Source of the DNA: an uncultured cyanobacterium
GTDB taxonomy: Bacteria > Cyanobacteriota > Cyanobacteriia > PCC-6307 > Cyanobiaceae
Assembly: GCA_903831165.1 (NCBI GenBank)
Contig: CAIKWV010000220.1
Span: 1 to 5,739 of the forward strand
Reading direction: 5' to 3'
Length of the DNA: 5,739 bases
This document shows positions 1 to 5,739 of the stretch, one piece after another (position 1 is the stretch's first letter; each line of letters begins with the position of its first letter). A program made the translations under genes and the position numbers. The notes below the pieces were generated by a model that did no database searches, was not told where the DNA came from, and saw only the letters and a program-made list of their open reading frames with translations.

Positions 1-843
1 CCGTCCTGTTCGCCGGACTGGAGGCGGTGGTGCTCGATGAATGGCACGAGCTGATGGGCAGCAAACGGGGTAGCCAGTGCGAACTGGCCCTGGGCTGGTT
101 ACGGCGCCTGCGGCCATCGCTGCGCACCTGGGCGATCAGCGCCACGATCGGCAATCTGCAGGAAGCCGCCCAGGCGGCCACGGGCGTCCGCCGCTGGCAG
201 CCGTGCTCAGCGCCCCCAGGCCCCGAACAGGGCCCGGGCGGTCCACCTGCGGGCGGCCTCCAGGACGAAGGCCAAAGCGGTCCTTGGCTTCCCACCACCG
301 CCGCCACGATCATCACGGCCCGCCTGCAGCGCCGCACCACCATCCGCAGCCTGCTGCCCGAGAGCATCGACGGCTTTCCCTGGGCGGGCCACCTGGGACT
401 GCGCATGCACGAGGACCTGGTGGCGAAGCTGGAGCCCGGGATCTCGACCCTGCTGTTCACCAACACCCGCAACCAGGCCGAACGCTGGCACCAGTGCCTG
501 CGCTACGCCTGCCCGGAGATGGAAGACAACCTGGCTCTGCACCACAGCGCCATCGATCGCAGCCGGCGCGAAGCGATCGAGGCGGCGGTCAAGGCCGGTG
601 AGATCCGCTGGGTGGTCTGCACCAGCTCCCTGGATCTGGGGGTCGATTTCCAGCCGGTGGAAACGGTGGTGCAGATCGGTTCGGCCAAGAACCTGGCCCG
701 GCTGCTGCAGCGGGCCGGCCGCTCCGCCCACAAGCCCGGTGGCACCTCCCAGGTGCTGTTCATGCCCACCCACGCCCTGGAGCTGCTGGAGGTGTCGGCG
801 ATCCGGCGGGGGCTGGCGGCGGGACTGGTGGAGCACCGGCCAG

Positions 844-851
844 CCCCCCCC
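844..851 (+). other. C8 homopolymer at the helicase frameshift
   Basis: Eight consecutive C lie exactly where the helicase frame changes. Upstream codons read VEHRPAPP; one base back they read LQPLDVLLQHL, the family sequence. A ninth C gives one continuous protein across the site. The run also has the form of a C CCC CCC slippery heptamer, so ribosomal -1 slippage or transcriptional slippage would also rejoin the frames. A homopolymer miscount in sequencing or assembly is the simplest explanation. Confidence 0.85.
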
Positions 852-865
852 TCCAGCCGCTCGAT

Positions 866-2296
866 GTGCTGCTGCAGCACCTGGTCAGCCTGGCCTGCGG
901 CCCCGGCTTCGATCCGGCCCTGGAGCTGGAGACGGTGCGCAGCTGCTGGAGCTATCGCCAGCTCGATCAGGCCACCTGGGACTGGTGCCTGCGCTTTCTG
1001 GAGCACGGCGGTGACTGCCTCGGCTCCTATCCCCGATACCGCAAGCTTGAGCGAGAGCCCTACCCACCGGCCGCTGGCCCTGGGCAGGAGAACGATGAAC
1101 CCAGCCACCGCGAGATCCGGGAGAACAACAGCCCCACCGGTAAGGGCCCGCAGGCTGAAGCCCAAGCCAGTGGCTTCCGGTACCGGATCACGGCACCGGC
1201 CCTGGCCCGGCTCCACCGCCTCAACATCGGCACGATCACCGCCGATCGCGCCGTCACGGTGCGGGTGGTGCGCGGCGCCGTGCTCGGCCATGTGGAGGAA
1301 GCCTTCATCTCCAGGTTGCGCCCGGGCGATGTCTTCTTCTTCGCCGGCCGCCAGTTGGAGTTCGTGCGCCTGCGCGAGATGACCGCCATGGTCAAGGCCA
1401 GCAAGCGCAAGAGCAGCACGGTGCCCGCCTGGGCGGGGGGCCAGCTGGCCATCTCCGATCTGTTGAGTGAGCATCTGCGCCGCGAAGTCGATCGCTGCGC
1501 CCGCGCTCTCGACCCGAAGCCGGGGGACACGGAAGTCAGCGGGCCCCGGGCGGGCCTGGACAGCCCGGAGCTGCGGGCGCTGGAACCGCTGCTGCGCCGT
1601 CAGGCCGATCTCTCCTGCCTGCCGAGACTCCACCAGTTGCTGATCGAGACCTGCCGCAGCCGCGAGGGCAGCCATCTCTACGCCTACCCCTTTGAAGGCC
1701 GCTTCGTGCATGAGGGCCTCGGCTTCCTCTGGGCCTGGCGCCTGGCCCGGCACCGGGCCGGCACGATCACCGTGTCGGTCAACGATTACGGATTCGAGCT
1801 GCTGGCCCCCAAGGGTTACCCCTTCGCGGCCCTGGTCGCCGAGCACAGCGCTGAACTGCTCAGCGACGCCGAGCTGGAGGCGGACCTGCAGCAGGCGATC
1901 AACCTCTCCGAGCTCTGCCGCCGGCGCTTTCGGGCCATTGCCCAGGTGAGCGGCCTGGTGCTCAACGGCTATCCAGGCCAGGCCCATTCCGGCAGCCAGC
2001 TGCAGATCAGTGCCGCCCTGCTGTATGACGTCTTTCTGAAACATGAACCGGCCAACCTGCTGCTGGCCCAGGCGCGCCGGGAGGTGCTGGAGGAGCAGCT
2101 GGAACAGCACCGGCTGCGCTCAGCCCTCAGGAGGCTGCAACAAAGCGAGCTGTTGCTGCAACCGACGGCGCGGCCAGGCCCCCTGGCTTTTCCGCTGCTG
2201 GCCGAACGGCTCAACAGCCGGCTCAGCAACGAATCCCTGCTGGAACGGCTGGCGCGCCTGCGGGCCGAGGCCGAACGGATCGAGGGCCGGGACTGA
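866..2296 (+). CDS. C-terminal accessory half of the Lhr-type helicase (second reading frame)
   Basis: This is the downstream part of the same helicase gene, listed apart because it sits in a different frame and could be annotated as its own 476-residue ORF with a GTG start. That start is not believable: codons just upstream in this frame (LQPLD) already match the family, and no ribosome binding site is visible. Seen from the N-terminus are the end of the helicase/winged-helix junction (LLQHLVSLA, residues 2-10), a long charged linker (about 62-103), the HRLNIGTI strand (117-124), VEEAFISRLRPGD (143-155), FAGRQLEF (159-166), and the DEAD-associated region typical of Lhr proteins: SREGSHLYAYPFEGR (265-279), HEGL, VNDYGFELL (305-313), GYPGQ (368-372) and FPLL (442-445). 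These regions are thought to form the winged helix and beta-barrel that guide single-stranded nucleic acid in Lhr. The C-terminus ends in a basic, leucine-rich helix, at the expected length for the family. Confidence 0.85.
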   Translation: MLLQHLVSLACGPGFDPALELETVRSCWSYRQLDQATWDWCLRFLEHGGDCLGSYPRYRKLEREPYPPAAGPGQENDEPSHREIRENNSPTGKGPQAEAQASGFRYRITAPALARLHRLNIGTITADRAVTVRVVRGAVLGHVEEAFISRLRPGDVFFFAGRQLEFVRLREMTAMVKASKRKSSTVPAWAGGQLAISDLLSEHLRREVDRCARALDPKPGDTEVSGPRAGLDSPELRALEPLLRRQADLSCLPRLHQLLIETCRSREGSHLYAYPFEGRFVHEGLGFLWAWRLARHRAGTITVSVNDYGFELLAPKGYPFAALVAEHSAELLSDAELEADLQQAINLSELCRRRFRAIAQVSGLVLNGYPGQAHSGSQLQISAALLYDVFLKHEPANLLLAQARREVLEEQLEQHRLRSALRRLQQSELLLQPTARPGPLAFPLLAERLNSRLSNESLLERLARLRAEAERIEGRD

Positions 2297-2338
2297 GGCT
2301 CAGGGGCGGAGCTCCATGGGTTTCCAGCTCAGGAGCCT
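2296..2338 (+). terminator. Hairpin-like inverted repeat just after the helicase stop
   Basis: Starting at the last base of the helicase stop codon, AGGCTC (2296-2301) is complementary to GAGCCT (2333-2338). Nested inside, GAGCT (2309-2313) pairs with AGCTC (2326-2330) around a 12-base loop. There is a 7-base internal bulge on the left arm and no T tract on either strand, so it is not a classical intrinsic terminator. It could still end or stabilise the transcript. The call is weak because short nested repeats are common in GC-rich DNA. Confidence 0.22.
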
Positions 2339-2342
2339 GACT

Positions 2343-2426
2343 TCAGGACGCCCGCTCCAGCCGGCGGACGATGACCACCATCAGCCCCAGGGAAGCCACC
2401 AACGTGATCAAAAGGACAATGGTCAT
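2343..2426 (-). CDS. Possible 27-residue single-span membrane peptide
   Basis: On the minus strand an ATG at 2426-2424 opens a 27-codon frame ending in TGA at 2345-2343. The product begins MTIVLLITLV, is hydrophobic through about residue 20, and ends RRLERAS. It therefore looks like one membrane helix with a positive C-terminal end that would stay in the cytoplasm. Its size and shape are like the tiny one-helix subunits common in cyanobacterial photosystem, cytochrome b6f and NDH complexes, but I cannot match it to PetL, PetN, PsaM, PsbT, Psb30 or KdpF from memory. No convincing Shine-Dalgarno sequence precedes the ATG; a GTG lies directly upstream in frame. It sits between the helicase and the cyclotransferase, antisense to both. 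A chance ORF remains quite possible. Confidence 0.28.
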   Translation of the reverse strand: MTIVLLITLVASLGLMVVIVRRLERAS

Positions 2427-2452
2427 CACAGGGCCGCATCAGCACGGAGATT

Positions 2453-3394
2453 ATGGAGGAGCACGCCGGTCGCGAGGCTGAGGCCATGGAAGCTGATCAG
2501 GCCGGGGTTGTTGATCAGGACCATCCCGAAGGCCAACAGCCGGGTTCAGATCCAGCCCTGGAGCTGGTCTTTGTTTACGGCAGCCTCAAGCGCGGCCAGT
2601 CCAATCACCACCTGCTGGCGGCCACAACGTTTCAAGGCGAAGCCCGAGCCCCGGGGCTGGTGCTCCATGACCTGGGTCCCTTCCCGATGGCGATCGCCGC
2701 GGAACCGGTTCGTTCCCAGGCCGTTGACTCCCCCGGCGACAACTCGGGCCAAAGCGGCTTCAAAGGCGATGCGGGCAACAAGGACGCAGCTGTGAGCCAG
2801 GCCGAAAGCGAGTCCGAGGCCAACAGCGAGACTCGGGCCAGAAGCCAGAGCGAAACCAGGCCCCGCACCAAAAACGGCCCCGAGGTCGGTGCGGACGATG
2901 GCATCGGCTCAGCAGCCGCAAGGGCCACACGGGGCCATGCCGCCAGCCCGTCGATCGCCGGTGAGGTGTACGCCGTTGATGGCGACACCCTGGCCCAGCT
3001 GGACCGGATGGAAGGGGTGCCGCGGCTCTACCAGCGCCGGCGACTGCAGCTGCACGATGGCCGCCAGGCCTGGGTCTACCTGGGCCAACCCCGCCAGGTG
3101 CGCTACGTGCCGGCACTGCCGCACGGCCACTGGCCCACCCCGGTGTTGGCCGGGATCCTGCTCACAGCCCTGGCCGGGGCCCTGACAGCCACCGGCGGGC
3201 GGGCAGAAACCAGCCTGGCCCAGTGCAACCGCTGGCAGCGCAGTCACGGCGTCAGCCGCATCGAACTCGGCAACCAGATCGGCGCCGCCAGCTATCTCAC
3301 CAAGATGCGCCGACTGCAGCAGAGCCCCCCAGAGGCCCCGATCGCCCTCTATGCCGAAAGCGATCTGGAGCGGGCCTGCGAAGGCGCCCGCTGA
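2453..3394 (+). CDS. Gamma-glutamylcyclotransferase / AIG2-like protein with an internal insertion and membrane-like C-terminal extension
   Basis: The core resembles the gamma-glutamylcyclotransferase fold, closest from memory to gamma-glutamylamine cyclotransferase (GGACT), which releases 5-oxoproline from gamma-glutamyl compounds in the cytosol. The signature VFVYGSLKRGQSNHH is at residues 39-53 (YGSL 42-45), followed by PGLVLHDLGPFPMAIA (67-82), GEVYAVDGDTLAQLDRMEG (170-188) and RLYQRR (191-196). Glu187 aligns with catalytic Glu82 of human GGACT, so the active site appears intact. Three things are odd: a 38-residue acidic N-terminal extension, an insertion rich in S, E, R and Q (about 85-166), and, after the core, a hydrophobic stretch (231-247) followed by a 66-residue tail of unknown kind. 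At 313 residues it is more than twice the family's usual length. The start is uncertain: ATG 2453 has only GGAG at 2446-2449, too close, while ATG 2486 (residue 12) has GAGG at 2474-2477 with 8-base spacing. The physiological substrate is unknown. Confidence 0.8.
   Translation: MEEHAGREAEAMEADQAGVVDQDHPEGQQPGSDPALELVFVYGSLKRGQSNHHLLAATTFQGEARAPGLVLHDLGPFPMAIAAEPVRSQAVDSPGDNSGQSGFKGDAGNKDAAVSQAESESEANSETRARSQSETRPRTKNGPEVGADDGIGSAAARATRGHAASPSIAGEVYAVDGDTLAQLDRMEGVPRLYQRRRLQLHDGRQAWVYLGQPRQVRYVPALPHGHWPTPVLAGILLTALAGALTATGGRAETSLAQCNRWQRSHGVSRIELGNQIGAASYLTKMRRLQQSPPEAPIALYAESDLERACEGAR
2689..2698. repeat. HIP1 palindrome (GGCGATCGCC)
   Basis: The perfect octamer GCGATCGC (2690-2697) is flanked by G and C to give the extended 10-base palindrome. 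HIP1 is strongly over-represented in many cyanobacterial genomes, so it supports the taxonomic guess. It lies inside the cyclotransferase gene, encoding part of the MAIAA stretch, and is the only exact copy I found in the window; several near-matches occur elsewhere. Confidence 0.8.
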
Positions 3395-3709
3395 GAAGCC
3401 TGCAATTCAAGGCTGAATCAAGAGGCGATCCTGCACCAGAGCGCAAATCGCGTAACGCGCGCTGGGTTGGCACGACAAATCCGACGAGCAATATTCATAA
3501 ATGTTTTCTATTAAAGACCGATTCAACCAGGCTTGATGGCTCAAAAATCCCTGCACCCGGCCAACATGGCACCATAACGTAACCCGATTCGAGCAAGCCC
3601 CAAAAGACAATCTACTGGGCGAGCGCAAACACGATCCAATCACCAAACACTATATAGACTCAATTAAGGCCGACACCATTCCTTGCCGACCATCGCAACA
3701 GCAAAGGGA
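3395..3709. other. Gene-free convergent spacer, AT-richer than the flanks
   Basis: This 315-base stretch lies between the stop of the plus-strand cyclotransferase and the stop of the minus-strand barrel gene. I see no gene with family resemblance, no tRNA and no array. Short symmetrical elements exist: AGCCT/AGGCT around an 8-base loop just after the cyclotransferase stop (3397-3414), and CGCG-TAA-CGCG (3449-3459). Neither has a T tract, so terminators for the two convergent genes are not proven. A TATATA-like run near 3651 has no gene suitably placed downstream of it on the plus strand. Confidence 0.5.
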
Positions 3710-4444
3710 TTAGAGACTTATCCGAACGCCAATCTGGCCTCCCCAACTGGGAAATGAGGGGTCATGCCAATCGTTGAAACCATCAAAGGTTTTGTATCCA
3801 CTTGTCCCACGAAATACAGCCTCAGCAAATACCTTGGACTTACTGTCGATCGCATAAGCAAGGCCTGCTTTGGCCTGATAGGCGAACAAAAGTTTCGTAT
3901 AACCCTCGTAATCATAACCAGGCTCTGAGAAACCCCTGACATTCAGACTGGAGATGCCAATACCGCCACCAATGTAGGGAGACAGGCGCTTGCCGGGGAG
4001 GAGATCCCAGTAAAGGCTACCGAAGGCGGAACTCTTGGCAGTATCTCCACCACGATTGTACTCATAATACTGATTAGACACACTGTTGTAGCCACGCAAA
4101 CGGCTGACATCGAGTGCATACGTCAACTCAAGCCGCACTGGTTTGAAATCGTAGCCCAAACCAATTTCAGTCGAAAAGCCTGGATGCGAAAACTCTGTGA
4201 ACGATCCAGCCTCCCCCGTGGCCACCCTCTCGATTGGCCAATTAGCGCCGACGGCTCCAGTCACATACAGACGAGAATGATGCTGGCTGGCAACAGCACC
4301 TGGGTCTTCAACAACGACGGGATTGGCAGCGACGGGGTTGGCGCTCAAGGCCATGGCCATAACGGCCAACACAACCCGGATGCCACGTTGCATGTTGAAA
4401 ACTTGCGATTGGTGCGTCAACTTAGCCTGGTTGGCGTTAATCAT
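3710..4444 (-). CDS. Outer-membrane beta-barrel protein (OmpA/opacity-like, about 8 strands)
   Basis: This is an exported protein predicted to sit in the outer membrane as a small beta-barrel; no specific transport or adhesion role can be assigned. Counting from ATG 4444, residues 18-40 form a clear signal peptide (MQRGIRVVLAVMAM, then a small-residue end) with likely cleavage after VAA at 40. The mature part has eight amphipathic strand-like segments at about 58-67, 91-100, 102-112, 138-148, 155-168, 184-198, 203-215 and 234-243, separated by Gly/Asp/Ser loops. The LSPYIGGGIGI stretch (154-164) is typical of OmpA-like and surface-antigen barrels. The chain ends in a strand (QIGVRISL), but with Leu rather than the usual terminal Phe. 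ATG 4393 (residue 18) gives a textbook signal peptide and may be the true start; neither start has a good ribosome site, only AAGG directly touching ATG 4444. GC is near 50%, below its neighbours. The upstream gap of 141 bases could hold a promoter, but I could not identify one. Confidence 0.75.
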   Translation of the reverse strand: MINANQAKLTHQSQVFNMQRGIRVVLAVMAMALSANPVAANPVVVEDPGAVASQHHSRLYVTGAVGANWPIERVATGEAGSFTEFSHPGFSTEIGLGYDFKPVRLELTYALDVSRLRGYNSVSNQYYEYNRGGDTAKSSAFGSLYWDLLPGKRLSPYIGGGIGISSLNVRGFSEPGYDYEGYTKLLFAYQAKAGLAYAIDSKSKVFAEAVFRGTSGYKTFDGFNDWHDPSFPSWGGQIGVRISL

Positions 4445-4585
4445 CCTTGCTTCAGTCCCGAACGCAGCACCACAAGCTCCGGCCCAGGCGAAGCTTCTTT
4501 GCTGCCGTGAATCATCGATCCGCCCTGTCCCGACCTGAGGTTACGGTCAACGCCACCGATAGCGAAACCAGCCGCCACCCAGGCT

Positions 4586-5739
4586 TCATCCCACCAACCA
4601 GCGCCCACCGAGCCCCAGCACCACAGCCAAACCACTGACCCACAGCCAGCTTCGGAGATCAAGCAACAGCAGGCGGCGCAACAGCACGATCGAACCGACT
4701 GCCCCGATCGCCACCACCAGGCTCTGGCAGAAAGCGATCACATGCCCATCCGCGCTCCATTGCCAGCCCTCCAGGCTCCAGCCCGTTGCCAGGGGTGAGA
4801 AGCTGACCGGCAACAGCAGGCCCGCTTCCGCCATCCCCAGCGGCAGATGCTGGGCCAGCATCAGGCCCCAGAGCAGGGGCAGCAGGGCGTAGAGCACCAA
4901 CCAGAGCCGGGCCCCCCGACCCACCCGCCCCAGCACCTGGCGCAGCAGCAGCCAGAAGGCGGACGGCAGGGCCAGGGCCAGAAACGCGAAGGCCAGCCGC
5001 GGCAACAGCGCTCCGCCGTGCAGGGACAGGGGCGCCAGGGGCAACCAGCCCAGCAGCCGATCCCAGTGCTGCAGGCTGACGCCTCCGGCCAGCACCAGGA
5101 TCAGACCGGCCTCCCCCGCTGGCGGGGACATCTCCCGCTGCAGATCGGCGGCCGGTGGCCGCAGGCGCAGTTGCACGGAGCGGTGGGGGCAGGCCTGGGC
5201 GCAGGTCAGACAGAGCACGCAGTTGCGGTTGTCATCGAGATGGGCGGGGTGGGTGCCGAGCGGGCAACCCTCCGTGGCCAGGCCCTCCCCTTCAGCCGGG
5301 CCGCCCTTGAAGCAGGCGTAGCTGCTGCAGCTACCGCTGCAGGTGCCCACTTGGGCCCGCAGCTCGCTGATGGCCAGCTTGGCGAACAGCCCATTCATGC
5401 CACCGATCGGGCAGAGGTAGCGGCACCAGAAGCGTTTCTCGAACCGCAGCGAGCCGATCACGGCACCGGCGGTGATCAACAGCAGTAGGCAACTGCTCAA
5501 CCGGGCGCTGCCGGCCAGATGCCAGACCTCCTCCCAGATCAGAATCGCCGCGAAACCGGCGGCCAGAGCCGGTGCCGCCCAGCGATCGGTTTCACCGCGG
5601 GGCCAGCGCTGGGGTTGAAAGCCCAGGCTTCGGGCCAGCCGCTGGCTGATCTCCCCCCAGACCATGAACGGACAGAAGGAACACCAGAGCCGACCCACCA
5701 GGGGATAGGCCAGCAGAATCAGCGGCCACCACCAGGCCC
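4586..5739 (-). CDS. Polytopic membrane 4Fe-4S protein (NapH/NosR/CcoG-like polyferredoxin), 5'-partial
   Basis: This is the C-terminal part of a membrane protein that probably carries electrons across or along the membrane through iron-sulfur clusters; partner and pathway are unknown. The frame is open to the right edge, and residues before GTG 5698 (WWWPLILLAYPLVGRLWCSFCP) form the usual membrane segment leading into the first Cys motif, so the gene starts beyond the window. Counting from that GTG: CSFCP at 6-10, a membrane span about 41-60, another about 68-84, then CRYLCP (92-97), Cys120/124/129 and 145, and a full ferredoxin motif CVLCLTCAQACP (160-171) preceded by LDDNRNC. After the cluster domain come about four or five further hydrophobic spans (around 232-255, 262-284, 322-340 and 350-366, possibly 195-208). 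The order of paired CxxCP/CxxxCP motifs on membrane helices, then a soluble ferredoxin domain, fits NapH/NosR/CcoG relatives. It is high-GC and upstream of the barrel gene on the same strand, but the 141-base gap gives no firm operon evidence. Confidence 0.8.
   Translation of the reverse strand, partial: AWWWPLILLAYPLVGRLWCSFCPFMVWGEISQRLARSLGFQPQRWPRGETDRWAAPALAAGFAAILIWEEVWHLAGSARLSSCLLLLITAGAVIGSLRFEKRFWCRYLCPIGGMNGLFAKLAISELRAQVGTCSGSCSSYACFKGGPAEGEGLATEGCPLGTHPAHLDDNRNCVLCLTCAQACPHRSVQLRLRPPAADLQREMSPPAGEAGLILVLAGGVSLQHWDRLLGWLPLAPLSLHGGALLPRLAFAFLALALPSAFWLLLRQVLGRVGRGARLWLVLYALLPLLWGLMLAQHLPLGMAEAGLLLPVSFSPLATGWSLEGWQWSADGHVIAFCQSLVVAIGAVGSIVLLRRLLLLDLRSWLWVSGLAVVLGLGGRWLVG

Larger units (their letters stand above)
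1..2296 (+). pseudogene. DNA ligase-associated DEXH-box helicase (Lhr type), 5'-partial, one frameshift
   Basis: This is an ATP-dependent superfamily 2 DNA helicase of the Lhr-like, ligase-associated type, whose relatives act in cytoplasmic DNA repair beside an ATP-dependent ligase, an MBL-fold exonuclease and PdeM. The frame is open from base 3, so motif I (Walker A) lies left of the window. Visible in the first frame are motif II DEWH (36-47), motif III SAT (138-146), motif IV LLFTNTR (near 450), motif V CTSSLDLGVD (near 618-647) and motif VI with QRAGRSAH (672-731), the arginine-finger region. At the C8 run (844-851) the coding frame moves by -1 and continues to TGA at 2294-2296. The literal first frame instead runs out of register to a stop at 1382. 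Conservation on both sides argues for a sequencing error or a very recent mutation rather than an old pseudogene. A Pro/Gly-rich linker (about 183-320) separates the two RecA domains. The family is very secure; whether the gene is intact is not. Confidence 0.9.

Noticed and set aside
183..320. Suspected second, compensated frameshift in the helicase linker
   Set aside because: The stretch looks unlike relatives, but the same frame holds motif III before it and the RxxLLPE segment after it, and neither other frame gives a better match. A variable Pro/Gly linker explains it.
503..2110. Long 535-residue minus-strand open frame opposite the helicase
   Set aside because: It is a GC-rich shadow of the conserved plus-strand helicase: no recognisable domain, Gln/Ala/Gly-rich composition, and it spans the frameshift without relation to it.
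3649..3660. TATATA run as a promoter -10 element
   Set aside because: No suitable -35 element at the right distance and no gene starting downstream on either strand; AT-rich spacer DNA gives such runs by chance.
4184..4510. Plus-strand frame of 108 residues opposite the start of the barrel gene
   Set aside because: It runs antisense to the signal peptide and first strands of the barrel protein and has no protein-like features.
4441..4662. 73-residue minus-strand frame whose TGA overlaps the barrel ATG as ATGA
   Set aside because: The overlap is the kind seen in coupled genes, but the first half overlaps the end of the iron-sulfur gene in another frame, the composition is odd (many W and G), and no family resemblance or ribosome site is visible.
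4847..5488. Plus-strand 213-residue Gln-rich frame
   Set aside because: It lies opposite the iron-sulfur protein, whose Cys motifs and membrane spans are clearly coding. The Q/G/H/P-rich sequence is what antisense of Leu/Ala-rich membrane protein gives.
5696..5698. GTG as the start of the iron-sulfur gene
   Set aside because: Codons upstream of it in the same frame encode the expected hydrophobic lead-in to the first Cys motif, and the frame stays open to the edge.

Overview
The window reads as chromosomal DNA from a high-GC cyanobacterium, most likely a Synechococcus/Cyanobium-type unicellular form. Support comes from the GC-rich coding sequence, one perfect HIP1 octamer (GCGATCGC) inside an extended 10-base palindrome at 2689-2698, and the character of the proteins. 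This assignment is inference: there is no rRNA or photosynthesis gene that would fix the taxon.

Layout. Positions 1-2296 (+) hold most of a DNA ligase-associated, Lhr-type DEXH-box helicase. Its N-terminus with the Walker A motif lies upstream of the window, and the reading frame is broken once at a run of eight C (844-851). Both sides of the break are well conserved, and one extra C would rejoin them. After a hairpin-like stretch and a possible 27-residue membrane peptide on the minus strand (2343-2426) comes a gamma-glutamylcyclotransferase/AIG2-like gene (2453-3394, +). It has an unusual low-complexity insertion inside the fold and an unusual hydrophobic segment plus tail at the C-terminus. 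Positions 3395-3709 are a gene-free, AT-richer spacer. Two minus-strand genes follow: an exported eight-stranded beta-barrel outer-membrane protein (3710-4444), and the C-terminal part of a polytopic membrane iron-sulfur protein of the NapH/NosR/CcoG-like polyferredoxin type (4586 to the right edge).

How the parts relate. The helicase belongs to a known DNA-repair set (ATP-dependent ligase, MBL-fold exonuclease, DEXH helicase, PdeM phosphoesterase), whose other members would have to lie left of the window. The remaining genes are not obviously linked to it or to one another. The helicase and cyclotransferase are co-directional. The barrel and iron-sulfur genes run towards them, so the spacer at 3395-3709 is a convergent junction. 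The barrel gene and the spacer are near 50% GC, clearly below the roughly 65-70% of the flanking genes.

I do not see a defence locus, CRISPR array, transposon, RNA gene or other clear new system. The points most worth a second look are the C8 frameshift, the rebuilt cyclotransferase and the small membrane ORF.
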